This document shows positions 1 through 13,454 of a stretch of 47,500 nt of DNA, piece after piece. Under the pieces are notes generated by a model. It made no database searches, had not been told where the DNA came from, and saw only the letters and a program-made list of their open reading frames with translations. Source of the stretch: Halocaridina rubra (taxonomy: Eukaryota > Arthropoda > Malacostraca > Decapoda > Atyidae); the NCBI GenBank assembly GCA_037179515.1, contig JAXCGZ010001917.1:1-47500 (forward strand), given 5' to 3'. The translations under genes and the position numbers were made by a program. Position 1 is the first letter of the stretch; every line of letters starts with the position of its first letter.

Positions 1-14
1 AGTTCACAATACAT

Positions 15-215
15 GTAGTCACCGTGGCTCAAGCGGTAGCGTCCGCGAGTCTGAGGCGTCAGGTCGAGGCTTCACGGTCTGAAGTTAGCAAGGGCATGCA
101 CTCAGGGCAACGATTACATCTGCCAAAACAAGTCCTTCGCAAGAAGGCAACCATCCTAGCCCTTGGTAGAGAAGGGAGTCTGTGACGTAAAATCGGAACA
201 AGGACATATATACGA
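15..215 (+). repeat. tRNA-derived SINE, family 1, copy a
   Basis: The head resembles a tRNA gene, with an A-box-like segment (TGGCTCAAGCGGTAGCGTCC) and a damaged B-box region. It is followed by a body that ends in a GACGTAAAATCGGA-type tail. The same order of segments recurs at 2613-2815 and, more diverged, at 37222-37402, so this is a dispersed family and not a tRNA gene. RNA polymerase III transcription is inferred from the box layout. A functional tRNA is unlikely because the acceptor stem does not pair cleanly. Confidence 0.75.
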
Positions 216-650
216 GTAACAACTCTACGTATCGTACATTTCTTCATCTTCTACTACTTGAACTTTTCCATTCATCTCATATTTTAAATTAGTCTCAAGA
301 ATTACGCTCTCAGTGTTATTACCATACACTTTCCACCTTACCGTGATGCCTTGTTCCACGAAGGCATAGACCTTAACAAAGAGAGAGAATCGTCAAAGAA
401 ACCAAGCATCATAGATCCTCTTGAAACCTAGATTTCTTTCTGCCATGATATGGGAAAGTACAGAGGATATAATTTTAGTTTCAGTACTATTACTACTACT
501 TCTACCAGTAATACCACTACTACTACGACTGCCACTACTACTATCACTACTATTGCAGCTGCTGCTAATGCTGCTCTTATTTTTTCAACTTATATTTCAA
601 ACAGTTATCTCTTTTAATATTACATAGATAGCTAGTCAGTATTAGCAGCT
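216..650. other. No gene seen; imperfect (ACT)n tract
   Basis: About 435 bases without a supportable gene. Positions 484-575 hold an imperfect ACT/GCT trinucleotide tract that produces a leucine-rich open frame. I treat that frame as a by-product of the repeat. Confidence 0.6.
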
Positions 651-779
651 ACTTTTTTTTTGAGTGTGACACCGGGACAGGCAAAAACTGCCTTCATCCA
701 TAAAGGCAAGGGCACGCGAAAACACCAAGACGAAGGAAAAGAAAAAGGTTACGGACAAGGCAGGGATGAGGTAATGATT
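651..779 (-). mobile_element. 3' end fragment of a non-LTR retrotransposon (same family as 17641-18430)
   Basis: A T-run is followed by GAGTGTGACACCGGGACAGG and then by a stretch that matches, nearly base for base, the first ~120 bases of the - strand element at 17641. The T-run corresponds to a poly(A) tail on the - strand, so this is a 5'-truncated copy holding only the 3' UTR. Confidence 0.7.
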
Positions 780-2612
<1,833 letters not shown>

Positions 2613-2815
2613 GCAAATGTAGTCTCCGTGGCAAAATGGTAGCGTCCGCGACTCTGAGGCTGCAGGTCGTGGGTTCGCGCCCCGTCACGGACTGAGGTTA
2701 GTAAGGTTATGCACTCAGGGTACCGATTACATCTGTCAAAACAAGTTATTTGCAAGAAGGCTACCGTCCTAGCCCTTAGTAGAAAAGGGAGTTCGTGACG
2801 CAAAAGCCGGATCGA
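2613..2815 (+). repeat. tRNA-derived SINE, family 1, copy b
   Basis: This is the best-preserved copy. It has an A-box-like TGGCAAAATGGTAGCG and a near-canonical B box GGTTCGCGCCC spaced as in a tRNA. The body (CACGGACTGAGGTTAG onward) matches copy a at 15-215, and the tail ends in GACGCAAAAGCCGGA. The shared body downstream of the tRNA-like head distinguishes it from a tRNA gene. Confidence 0.85.
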
Positions 2816-3438
2816 TTAGTATCTCTTCAAATAATTTTCATAACAGAATAACCATTTTTAAGTATAGAGACTTTTAATAACGTTGATAAAAACGGTTTTT
2901 TTATTTAGCTTATAATAAGACTGAAAACGTCGAGGCCAACACCAGAGCAGAGAACTAAAAAATAAAAAAAAATAAAATTGATAAAATACAGCAACAGCCT
3001 TCCACACCTTTCAAAATATACCATTTCACTTCATTTACCTGAAGAATAATAAAAACTAACATACTGCCCCTATAAATGACAGAGGACACAGAGTCCAAGA
3101 AACTCTTTCCCAGTCATGATAAATCCAACCAAAGAGAGAAAAAATAAATAAAAATATGAGCGCGAAAGAAACAAAACTACAGCTTTCCGCAAGACGACAC
3201 CTGGAAAGGCATAGCCATTTACTTAATGAATTCCATGGCGTGCTGAACGTTCAACAAATATTTGGCGCTGGGCGCTTTAAGCAGTCCAAATATGGCATAA
3301 TAACAGTCACATAAGAAAAGGTGACTAAAGGAAGAGCGAAAAACGGGGGGGAGGGGGGTAAGAGAGGACTGAGAAATGAGATAGAGAGGACGAGGTATCA
3401 ATACTTAACGAAGCGACTAGCGGTCTGTAAGAGGATCA

Positions 3439-3440
<2 letters not shown>
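2816..3440. other. No gene seen
   Basis: AT-rich sequence with a G-run near 3345-3358. No domain-bearing frame was found on either strand. Confidence 0.6.

Positions 3441-3471
<31 letters not shown>
3441..3471. repeat. (GT)n microsatellite
   Basis: About 15 GT units, uninterrupted. Confidence 0.95.
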
Positions 3472-3473
<2 letters not shown>

Positions 3474-3653
3474 AGAGGCTTTTCTTGTCCAAAAAGAGTC
3501 ATGGTGATGTAACGAGGAAGCATACAGCAGTAATAGAGAATGATAGAAATATAAGAATATCGGGACTATATTAGCAAGATTACAAAAACGTAAGAATGGC
3601 TTAGATATAAGAACATAAAAAGTTAAATAGGCTTATAATAAGGCTGGAAGATG

Positions 3654-4275
<622 letters not shown>

Positions 4276-4282
4276 GTGTGTA

Positions 4283-4375
<93 letters not shown>
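4276..4375. repeat. (TA)n microsatellite with TG/CA ends
   Basis: A long TA core flanked by short TG and CA units. It lies about 100 bases upstream of the retrotransposon that begins near 4471. Confidence 0.95.
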
Positions 4376-4476
4376 TGTAAGATCTATTCTGTCGTATACA
4401 TGTAAGAAAACCTATTATAATTATAACTTTTCTCACAGAGCAACTTTATATAAAAAGGAGAGAGTAGTGAGGTTCC

Positions 4477-5580
4477 TTGTGTGGTAGTCCCTGTCATCCC
4501 AACAAGCTCTGTGACAGTGGTAGTGAAGAAGAGATAGATCCAGATAAAAGTGATAGTCATCAAGACAACCTGAATACACCATCTAGCATAAATAATCAAA
4601 TCAGTAACAAGTTACAAAATAGTGATGAAACAACAGCGTCCTTTCCCACTACTCCTAACAATACAACAACAGGCACTAACCAGAACAAGATTCTTCCCAG
4701 CACAAACAACCAACCTGGTAAAGAGTTGCAAAACAGCGAAGAAGATATAGAGTCAATCTCCACTACTCCTAACAACACAGCAACTATCGCTAACCAGGAC
4801 ACCCAAATTACATCTTCCAGCACAAATAACCAACCCAGCAATAGGCTGCAAAACAATGAAGAAAACAGAAAAGACAAAATAGCAGCAGTCTCTATTCTAA
4901 ACATTCCATCGAAGTCCTCTCCCCCACAGCCACAGTTGCCCAATAATGCAAGTGCAAGGGTTACAGCTCAAATATATATTCGCATTCCTGGCAACCCCTT
5001 TGAGAGAGAGATACGTAATACATTGACAAATCAAGGCATTCCTTCTGAAGAAGTCTTGATTAAGGAGCTTTCTCGCAAACCAAACTGGGTTTCCTTCGCA
5101 ATAACGATATCGAAAGGATTTGAATATGTGCCTTACAAACTGAATCAATGGCCTACAGGCACAAGTGTCCAGCCATTTCGTGGGGGCAAACAATGGACAC
5201 AACCTGGGTATTCTACAAAATATCCCAAACTACAGTCATACCAAAATAAACAGCAAAGAGCTAATGAAACAATCCCCTATACACGAGACTACAGAAAGAG
5301 ACACGATACAAACCTCTCTTATCGCCGTCCACGCACAAGAGACTTCTCCTGGAGTGATGGCTCTTACAACCCTAGACACTCACCTAGGCATACAAACTTT
5401 GGGAAGGCCCGATCATACCACGGCACGTACTCAAACCAGCGTTACACATCCAACGGCAGGTACAGACACCAGGATCCATGGGCTAACCCCAGAACACACT
5501 ACAATGATGAATTCCCAGCAGAATCACACAGTCGAAACTACAACTATGACTATGGATACCACCCCAATGAAACATGGTAA
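4477..5580 (+). CDS. Retrotransposon ORF1 (gag-like RNA-binding protein), 5'-truncated
   Basis: This open frame encodes about 367 residues and is open from just after TGA 4468-4470. The first in-track codon is TTG, not ATG, so the true N-terminus is missing. Residues ~30-135 are rich in N, T, S and Q and contain three imperfect ~39-residue repeats with the core NNQ-x-x-x-x-LQN. Residues ~158-240 resemble the conserved CR1-type ORF1 core, including KPNWVSF and a later W-P-x-G-x-x-V-x-P-F motif. The C-terminal third is strongly basic and rich in Y, R, N and H, which fits nucleic-acid binding. No CCHC zinc knuckle is visible. The stop codon overlaps the start of ORF2 by 14 bases. Confidence 0.75.
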   Translation: MCGSPCHPNKLCDSGSEEEIDPDKSDSHQDNLNTPSSINNQISNKLQNSDETTASFPTTPNNTTTGTNQNKILPSTNNQPGKELQNSEEDIESISTTPNNTATIANQDTQITSSSTNNQPSNRLQNNEENRKDKIAAVSILNIPSKSSPPQPQLPNNASARVTAQIYIRIPGNPFEREIRNTLTNQGIPSEEVLIKELSRKPNWVSFAITISKGFEYVPYKLNQWPTGTSVQPFRGGKQWTQPGYSTKYPKLQSYQNKQQRANETIPYTRDYRKRHDTNLSYRRPRTRDFSWSDGSYNPRHSPRHTNFGKARSYHGTYSNQRYTSNGRYRHQDPWANPRTHYNDEFPAESHSRNYNYDYGYHPNETW

Positions 5581-8401
5581 GAATGTAACATTAGTACATG
5601 TGAACGCTCAGTCCCTGCTCGCTCATTTTGAGGAAATAATAATGCTAACAAAAGACTACAACATAGACATCCTCTGTGTAAGTGAAACTTGGCTTCCTCC
5701 TACAACTGAAAATAGATATGTGAATATTCCAGAGTTTAAAATATTTCGCAATGACCATGGCAGAGGGGGTGGGGTTTGTATTTATGTTAGAAATTATCTT
5801 AGTGCATCAGAAATAGCCACAGGTTTAGAAAAAACTGAGGAGCTCGAAGATTTATGGATCACTGTGCAGTATCAGAAACTTCCATCTTTCATTGTAGGGT
5901 GTGTTTACCGTCACCCTAAAGCACCTACCAGTTCATTCAATCATCTACTAGAAACATTCAGAAATATCTGTGTGCGTCATAAACCCATATACATACTTGG
6001 TGATTTTAATGATGACTTGCTCTCAGCAGATAACAAAATGAAAAGGGTGATCAACACTGTGAAGTTAACACAAATAGTGACAAAACCGACCCGCATAACC
6101 CCCAATTCTAGGACTCTTATAGATATGATAATAACAAATAAAGTGGAAAGTATACTCTATTGGGACGTAGTTCCCTGCCCAATTGCAGACCACGAGCTGA
6201 ACATTGCTATGCTAAACATAAACAAGCCCAAAAGGAAGCCTCTCCTCAAGACATTCCGGTGTCTAAAAAATTACTCCCCTGATATCTTTTGTGAAACATT
6301 AATCAACAACACAAATGCACTTAATAGAATTAAATACACAGATAACGTCGATTTGCAGGTTGAGATTCTAACAAAAGTCTTCCTTGAATGCTTAGATAGT
6401 TGTGCACCCATTGTAACAAGAAAAATAACCCGCCCCTCAGCCCCCTGGCTAACTAATGACATCAAAGAGGCAATGCAAATCAGAAATCAAATACAAAAAG
6501 AGCTAAAAATGAATAGATATGATATGACTCTCCGAGAACGTTATAAAACAGAAAAGAAACGTGTCAGATCTCTCATCAGTGTAAGTAAAAAAGACTTTTA
6601 CAAAAAACAATTTAATGACTCTAGACATGATACAGCAGCAACATGGAAAGTGATAAGAAGCATGATACCAAATGAAAAGAGTACCTCAGAAAGTTATGAA
6701 AATATTACGGAGTTGAAAGACAAAGCAGAAAACTTTAATAACTATTTTGCTAACGTTGGCAAAAATACATATGAAAAAACTCAAGAAAACATCAACTCAG
6801 TGAATATGTGTAATTGCTTAAATGACAATTCTTCCATTGAAAACACAAGAGAGTACTTCAAAATAATTCCTATTGATTGTGCTACCCTAATTCTTACCAT
6901 AAAGAGCCTAAGAAACTCTGGCTCTTATGGTTCAGATGGTATACCATTTCAGTTCATCAAAGATGCTCTACCCATGATTGCATCCTATATTCTAACTATT
7001 ATGAACACTTCCATTGTTACTAAAAAGTTTCCTGACTCTTGGAAAATAGCACATGTAATACCTCTCCATAAAAAGGGGGACAGAGAAGATGTGACAAACT
7101 ATCGTCCCATTTCCCTGCTACCCATTTTCTCTAAAATATTAGAAAAAATTGTTGCATGCCAACTTATGTCATATTTAGAATCAAATAGAATAATAAGTAT
7201 TAACCAGCATGGTTTCAGACCGAAACTTTCGACGGAAACTGCACTGCTTAAAGTTACGAATAGTATATATAATAATATAGATATGAAAAAAATATCTTTG
7301 CTAATTTTATTAGACTTATCAAAAGCCTTCGACAGTGTAAACCATGAAATTCTTTTAAGTAAATGTATTAACTTAAATATTGATCCAAGCTGGTTTAGCG
7401 AGTATCTATCTAATCGTAAACAGTCCATACGTCTTAACAACATTATCTCTGTGCCAAAAAATGCATAATTTGGTGTTCCACAGGGATCAGTACTTGGTCC
7501 TATCCTCTTCTCCATTTACGTAAATGATCTATCTTCTTTCATTTCTGACTGTCTAGTCGTACAATATGCAGATGACACTCAACTACTCCTTAGTGGTGAT
7601 ATTAATAATCTCCCAGAGCTAACTTTAAGAGCAGAAAACACTCTGTCAAAAATTAAAACCTATTTCCAAGAAATTGGGCTGTTAATTAACGAAAGTAAAA
7701 CACAGTGCATATTTATTGGTTCAAGGTTCCACATAGCACAAATTCCAGAAAACACAACAATTAATTTTTGCGACAATATTATCACACCTAGCAAAACAGT
7801 CAAAAACCTAGGAATTCACTTTGATAACCACATGTTGTTTGATTCCCACATAGATAAAGTATGCAAAAAAGTTACAGGAACATTAATGTACTTATCACGT
7901 ATAAAAGACAATTTTGAGACTACCACTCGAATAACTGTTGTTGAATCTCTAGCCCTAAGTCACATTAATTACTGCACAACTGTTTGGGGAGCTACCACTA
8001 AGACTCAGATAAACAGAATACAGAAGCTTATTAATTTTGCAGCTCGAGTTGCCCTGGGAGGAATAAGAAAATACGACCACATCACACCAGCTCTCAATAA
8101 ACTTGGGTGGCTGCGGGCAGAAAATAAGGTCGCTTATGCTATTTATGTTTTTGTATTCAAAATTTTGGACCATCATTATCCTAGCTGGCTATTTGATTTA
8201 AAAACAGTCAGGGATATAAGGGGAACCAACACAAGACAGAGCAGTGAGCTCTTTATTCACAGAACAAACACAGAAGCAGGTTCAAAGATGATCACTATCA
8301 AAGGGCCAACACTCTGGAATAATATTCCAGAGCATCTTAAAAATGCATCCTCTTTCACAGCTTTCAAAAGCAAACTATACAGTTTTCTTTTGGACAAATA
8401 G
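5567..8401 (+). pseudogene. Retrotransposon ORF2: AP-type endonuclease plus reverse transcriptase, one in-frame stop
   Basis: I place the start at ATG 5567, which overlaps the ORF1 stop and immediately precedes the endonuclease fold. An endonuclease/exonuclease/phosphatase domain spans roughly residues 5-225: VHVNAQS, CVSETWL, GGGVCIYVRN, LGDFNDD, LIDMII and ADHELN, the last where family members usually read SDH. The RT domain follows: SDGIPFQFIK, IPLHKKGD, NYRPISLLP, QHGFRPKLST, LLDLSKAFDSVNH, GVPQGSVLGP and YADD (residue ~667), then a C-terminal thumb-like region. A TAA at 7466-7468 (codon 634) separates the AFDSVNH and GVPQGS blocks. Reading continues in the same frame to TAG 8399-8401, so only this stop breaks the ~944-codon frame. 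The protein would nick chromosomal DNA and prime reverse transcription on it; this copy is presumably inactive unless the stop is read through. Confidence 0.9.
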
Positions 8402-8688
8402 TTGCTGCTCATTAAGAACTAATTATTCTCATTGTAAGGAAACAAATATGGAAATGATGCCGATAATAACGATCCTGTATCTAGTGGCATACCTACTACT
8501 TTATTATTAACATTATGGTAACATTTTTATTACAGCATTATTATTTTCTATGAAAGCTACATTTAATTTAACTATATGTCTAACCCTCTTATTTGTTAGT
8601 TTAATTACATGTCTACTTATAAGTTACTATTAATGTTGAATAACCATTGTACAAAATGGAAATAAATGTTTTTTTTTTTTTTTTTTTT

Positions 8689-9059
<371 letters not shown>

Positions 9060-9200
9060 TCTAGAAATCAATAAATGTCAAAGTCAGTCCAGAAATAACT
9101 CTGTACTCCTTGAGTTTTTCTATCAACTTATTTAAACCACAATAAATAACATCGGGAAGTTACATGAGAAGCCAATATGAACTGCATGCCAAGAAGGGTT

Positions 9201-9202
<2 letters not shown>

Positions 9203-9257
<55 letters not shown>

Positions 9258-9260
9258 TTG

Positions 9261-9311
<51 letters not shown>
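9203..9311. repeat. (AAT)n microsatellite
   Basis: About 36 AAT units with one GAT interruption near 9259. The poly-N, poly-I and poly-Y open frames here are artefacts of the repeat. Confidence 0.96.
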
Positions 9312-9593
9312 TAGGAGCTGATACACATTACTGGGTAATATACCATATCAGCTATGAGCAGGTAATCCATTTGACAAATTATGAGAATAAGACTCAAATA
9401 ATATTCCAATTTAAATCTATAAAAGAATTCTATAGATAGAATTCAAAAATTATTTTCATGGGATAAAAGGTAAGGCTAAAACCAGGAGTGAATAAAGACC
9501 CCCTTCGTTCTGTAAAACTTTTCCTGTATCAACTGAGGTACGAAAAATAAACAAGGTCGCTATTTAATACTTTATGTGCTTCCCATAAAAGGT
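9312..9593. other. No gene seen
   Basis: Spacer of about 280 bases. The only notable motif is a short inverted pair around 9415-9445 (AATTCTATAGATAGAATT). Confidence 0.5.

Positions 9594-9657
<64 letters not shown>
9594..9657. repeat. (GA)n microsatellite
   Basis: Uninterrupted GA units. Confidence 0.96.
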
Positions 9658-9660
<3 letters not shown>

Positions 9661-9731
9661 GTGCTAGAATGCTCGTAACTAGATGAAAGAAAAACTAAGA
9701 CTTGTTTCCAAACATTAAAAATTCAAACATT

Positions 9732-9960
<229 letters not shown>

Positions 9961-10044
<84 letters not shown>
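9961..10044. repeat. (GT)n microsatellite
   Basis: About 42 GT units. Confidence 0.96.
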
Positions 10045-10046
<2 letters not shown>

Positions 10047-10989
10047 TGAATATAATGTGTGCGTGAATCTTCTAAATATGATATTTTAACGCCTAACAGA
10101 AAAAGTGATACAACGGAGTAACTTGGAGCTTTTGAGTATATTATCTAGCCATCCTCAGAGATACCTCTGAAGATGAGTAGATAACATGCATAAAAAGTCA
10201 ATCTTGATGAACATCAATCCCAATCGCATATCTGAATTATGTATTGTTTATTTATTAATATTATCATCAACATTATAATTACCATTATTATTATTATTAT
10301 TAAGAGTAGAAGTAGTAGTTGTAGTAGTAGTAGTAGTAGTAGTTACTACAAAGGGCGCAATCCTTGATGTTATTGTTGTTGTTGTTATTTTACTTATCAA
10401 CACAGAATGTACCTCAGTTACAACCTGTGTATTAAGCACAATATTTTTTTTTAATCACTAACTGCAAGGGGTAAATGATTAGGGAATAATTAATATTTCC
10501 ATTGTATGAGAGCTTTAGGACAGGCATTACTGCCATTGGTGAAGGTCAAGCTCGTGAATATACTTGTTCCATCAATGTTTCCACACATAGACTAAGTAAG
10601 CACATTAGTGCACTCTTTTCTTACTAACAATATGCTAAATTAATCTTTCTTATTACAAAAAAACAACTATATAAATAAACAAATAATAAATATATATAAA
10701 TAAACAAGTAAATAAATAAATAAATAAATAAATAAGTAAATGAAATAAATATCCATGAGAAAAATAAAAAATAAAAAAAATAAATAAAATGACCTCGAAA
10801 TTTGTACACCTTGATCTGGTATTTAAAGCGTAAATTGTCATAACTGCTGAATAGCAATAACGCTATTATCCAATTAACCTAATTCACAACTGGCAAATTA
10901 CTGCAGCCTTGTCATGATCATTTCGAACATCAGTGTTTCGAGACTATTTAAGTTCAGCTGTTGAAATTTATGACACATGACAAGGTTAC
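10045..10989. other. No gene seen; short simple repeats
   Basis: Contains an ATT/AGT trinucleotide patch at 10283-10345, a GTT patch at about 10370-10388 and an (AAAT)n-like patch at about 10675-10790. No coding signal was recognised. Confidence 0.6.
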
Positions 10990-11180
10990 TGTTGTTGTTG
11001 TTGTGTGTCATGTGTTACTAGTAATCCTTATTATGGAGGCGGATACGAACAGGCTAGAGCTGAGGAATTTAAACTGGATACCCTTCCTTTCCTCCCCGGT
11101 AGGCTCGATCGCGGGTCTGTCATTTCCCAAGTAGAGTGCTCTAACCACTGCACTTCTGCGGTTCCCATAAAACGAAACAG
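10990..11180 (-). repeat. tRNA-derived SINE, family 2, copy a
   Basis: On the - strand the order is a tRNA-like head with A box (GCAGTGGTTAGAGCACTCTA) and B-box-like GATCGAGCCTACC, then a body containing GGAAGGGTATCCAG, and a tail with GTAACACATGACAC. The same layout is seen at 19745-19852 and 35746-35920 (+) and at 33998-34165 (-). Confidence 0.8.
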
Positions 11181-11400
11181 AGGTATGAATGAAATTATGT
11201 ACATTAACGATTCTGCTGATTCAGGTTTACATTGTCTTCCTTCACGGTAATGAGAAATAAAGAAGAAAATATGCAAAAACAACAAATAAAATAGAAATCA
11301 GCTGAAATAATTTGAAAGTAAAGATAAACACAGTTCAACCTGAACCCATTTTTTGTGGAATGAACCTAAGTACTACAAAAAATGGGTAGAGGTTAATACA
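11181..11400. other. No gene seen
   Basis: Spacer between two repeats. A short inverted pair (CCCATTTTTTGT and ACAAAAAATGGG) lies at 11345-11386. Confidence 0.5.
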
Positions 11401-11562
11401 CCTCCTCCGTGTTTCCCTGCGTGTCGTAAAAGTTGACGATAAGGGGCGGAGAAATGGAACTTCAAATCCCCCTCCTTAGTATTTTTCTCCAGCAAAGAGT
11501 CAAGTTTTTGCTTTGACACAGCCACCCCCTTATGAGGAGGATTAAGGGTCTTGTATACTGTC
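11401..11562 (+). repeat. Short dispersed repeat with RTE-like 3' tail, copy a
   Basis: It begins CCTCCTCCGTGTTTCCCTGC, continues with GTCGTAAAAGTTGAC, and ends with GCCACCCCCTTATGAGGAGG followed by a TTGTATAC tail. Copies with the same order lie at 12081-12241, 25077-25175 and 38519-38685. The final ~45 bases resemble the end of the RTE element near 29400-29447. Confidence 0.7.
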
Positions 11563-11703
11563 AATATATGTAAAATAAAATGGTAAATACAAAAATCACA
11601 AAACATAAATACTAAATAAGCACATGTCTTCAAGAATTAAAGTACATTAAAGTACACGCACGCAGGTGAATGGACATTAAAGCACCTGACGACATAGTAC
11701 CTA

Positions 11704-11957
11704 GGGGCCGCTTTCACACCAAAGTGACACGTCGCACGTGGCATGCCACGTGGCACACCAGTTGAAAACGAACATCCGGAAATCTATGAAACCTTTCACA
11801 CAGAAGTGGGGTGACAAGTCCCATGTGCCACGTGCGACTTGCGACATGGGACGTGTCACGCCACTTATGTGTGAAAGGTTTCATATATTTCCGGATGTTC
11901 GTTTTCAACTGGCGTGCCACGTGGCATACCACGTGCGACTTTGGTGTGAAAGCGGCC
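11704..11957. mobile_element. Palindromic (foldback) MITE with TA flanks
   Basis: The two halves are near-perfect inverted copies of about 120 bases, centred near 11836. The left end reads GGCCGCTTTCACACCAAAGT and the right end is its reverse complement. Both ends are flanked by TA (11702-11703 and 11958-11959); a CTA duplication is also possible. A 5-base indel near the left end and a few mismatches separate the arms. It encodes nothing. An open frame across it is a by-product of the palindrome. Confidence 0.85.
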
Positions 11958-12080
11958 TAACATATTCGGTTAAGATGAACACACAAAAAGTGGCTTTCAA
12001 CTTGCTTGGCCACTTGACCTTGCTCCTAGAGTTTCACTAAAAATAGAGTTTGCAGTAGGTACAAAATACTTGCAAGAAGA

Positions 12081-12241
12081 CTGCTTCCGTGTTTCCCTGT
12101 GTATCGTAAAATTCGACTAAATTGGGCAGAGCGAGGAACTAGGCTTCCTTACCTCTGTATTTTATTCCCGCAAAGAGTCAAGGTATTGTACTTGACTCAG
12201 CCACTTCCCTTATAAGGGGGAATATGGCTTTTGTATATAAA
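12081..12241 (+). repeat. Short dispersed repeat with RTE-like 3' tail, copy b
   Basis: The order CTTCCGTGTTTCCCTGTGTA, TCGTAAAATTCGACT, GCAAAGAGTCAAGGTATTG, then TTATAAGGGGGAATATGGCT and a TTTTGTATATA tail matches copies a and d. It lies 520 bases after copy a, on the other side of the palindromic MITE. Confidence 0.7.
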
Positions 12242-12361
12242 TTGATAATATACTTCAAAGCGTAATTCTGATATGCGTTATCATAACCATAATATACAAA
12301 CGTTAAAAAATTGTACTTCAAAATTATAATAATATTGCTTTGATTGTATCAAATTTTATTT

Positions 12362-12363
<2 letters not shown>

Positions 12364-12443
<80 letters not shown>
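12364..12443. repeat. (TA)n microsatellite
   Basis: About 40 TA units, directly abutting the fragment at 12444. Confidence 0.96.
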
Positions 12444-12446
<3 letters not shown>

Positions 12447-12530
12447 TGAGACACCAGGACGGGCCAAAAAAAATAAAAATAAAACAGCCCTCATCGGGCC
12501 TGGGCACAAAAAATACATAAAGTAAAGAGA
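12444..12530 (-). mobile_element. Diverged 3' end fragment of the 17641-18430 non-LTR family
   Basis: GATTGAGACACCAGGACGGG followed by GCCCTCATCGGGCCTGGGCA matches the 3' UTR pattern seen at 651-779 and 17641-17730, with an A-rich insertion between the two blocks. Confidence 0.55.
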
Positions 12531-12882
12531 AACTGAGATGGAGAGCGTAATGACTTGTCAGATGTGAAGGGATAATAAAAGATGTGTTAGAGCATTCCCC
12601 CTCACGCGATACGAGGGTATTTCAATAACAAATCGGAACCTTCACATTTGTTTCAGACTTCTGTGCATCATAGTATTCCTAATTCCTTTTTTCTTTAACC
12701 AATAAAGCAGGTCCATTTTAGGGCGGAAAACTTCCCAATTAGGCCCAGACGCAAAGCCTAATGAATTTGGAATGTGCACTAAACCAGTTCTTTTAAAAGT
12801 CTCCTTCGCTTCCTCTCCCCCTTCGTTCTCCTCTTCCTCCTCCTTTAAATAATTGTATTTCTTTCTAACATAATTGGAAATT

Positions 12883-12926
<44 letters not shown>

Positions 12927-13454
12927 TATTAAACTTTATAATGTCTATTCTCTAGAGCATATATTTTGTAAGAATACCCACTGCATACTTTGAAATATAG
13001 AGATTTTCTATATTTAATTATTACTATCTCTCTCTCTCTCTCCCCGCATGACTTCTCTCCACTCAAATACTCCATCCCCATCTACAGATAAACTGCTACC
13101 CCTAATGCATCTATAAATCTCTCAGGCGCCCGGATATCTCCTGATAAGACCCCAATCAATAGATAATTCTTTCAACAATTAATTCTTGCATCTGATAAAT
13201 GTCACTCAAGTGAGAGAAGCCGATTTTTTTATGTAATAAAATTCTCACTAGGTACGCTTGCCGCTGCGATTTAATTCCATTTTCTACATTAATTTTTAAT
13301 CTTCAGCAAAATTAATATACAAATCCCAAATTAACTAAGCATACCGTCATCAACAATGACAATAAGTCTGTCGTAGGACTTTTGGGCTAGGTGTCAAAGG
13401 AAACATTGAACACTCTCTCCAGAGTGTGATAGGACGAGGCCTACGGTTAAAATG
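12531..13454. other. No gene seen; short CT tracts
   Basis: Holds (CT)n at 12885-12921 and a short CT tract at 13025-13043. No domain-bearing frame was found. Confidence 0.6.

Larger units (their letters stand above)
4471..8688 (+). mobile_element. CR1/L2-like non-LTR retrotransposon, nearly complete, 5'-truncated
   Basis: The element carries ORF1 (4477-5580), ORF2 with endonuclease and reverse transcriptase (5567-8401), a ~270-base 3' UTR with AATAAA near 8660, and a T-run of about 20 bases at 8669-8688. ORF1 has no ATG at its left end and meets a stop codon at 4468-4470, so the copy is probably truncated at or just inside ORF1. ORF2 has a single in-frame stop and no frameshift, which suggests a fairly recent insertion. 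No convincing target-site duplication was found. Assignment to the CR1/L2/Daphne group rests on RT and endonuclease motif wording; the exact clade needs a tree. Confidence 0.88.

Noticed and set aside
2613..2690. Possible tRNA gene
   Set aside because: A and B boxes are present, but the acceptor stem does not pair cleanly and the sequence continues into a SINE body shared with other copies.
5165..5566. Upstream extension of the ORF2 frame
   Set aside because: It overlaps ORF1 in another frame, is threonine/histidine-rich and lacks domains. The endonuclease begins just after ATG 5567.
11738..12040. Open frames on both strands across 11714-12040
   Set aside because: They arise because the palindromic MITE presents nearly the same sequence on both strands. 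No domain is present.
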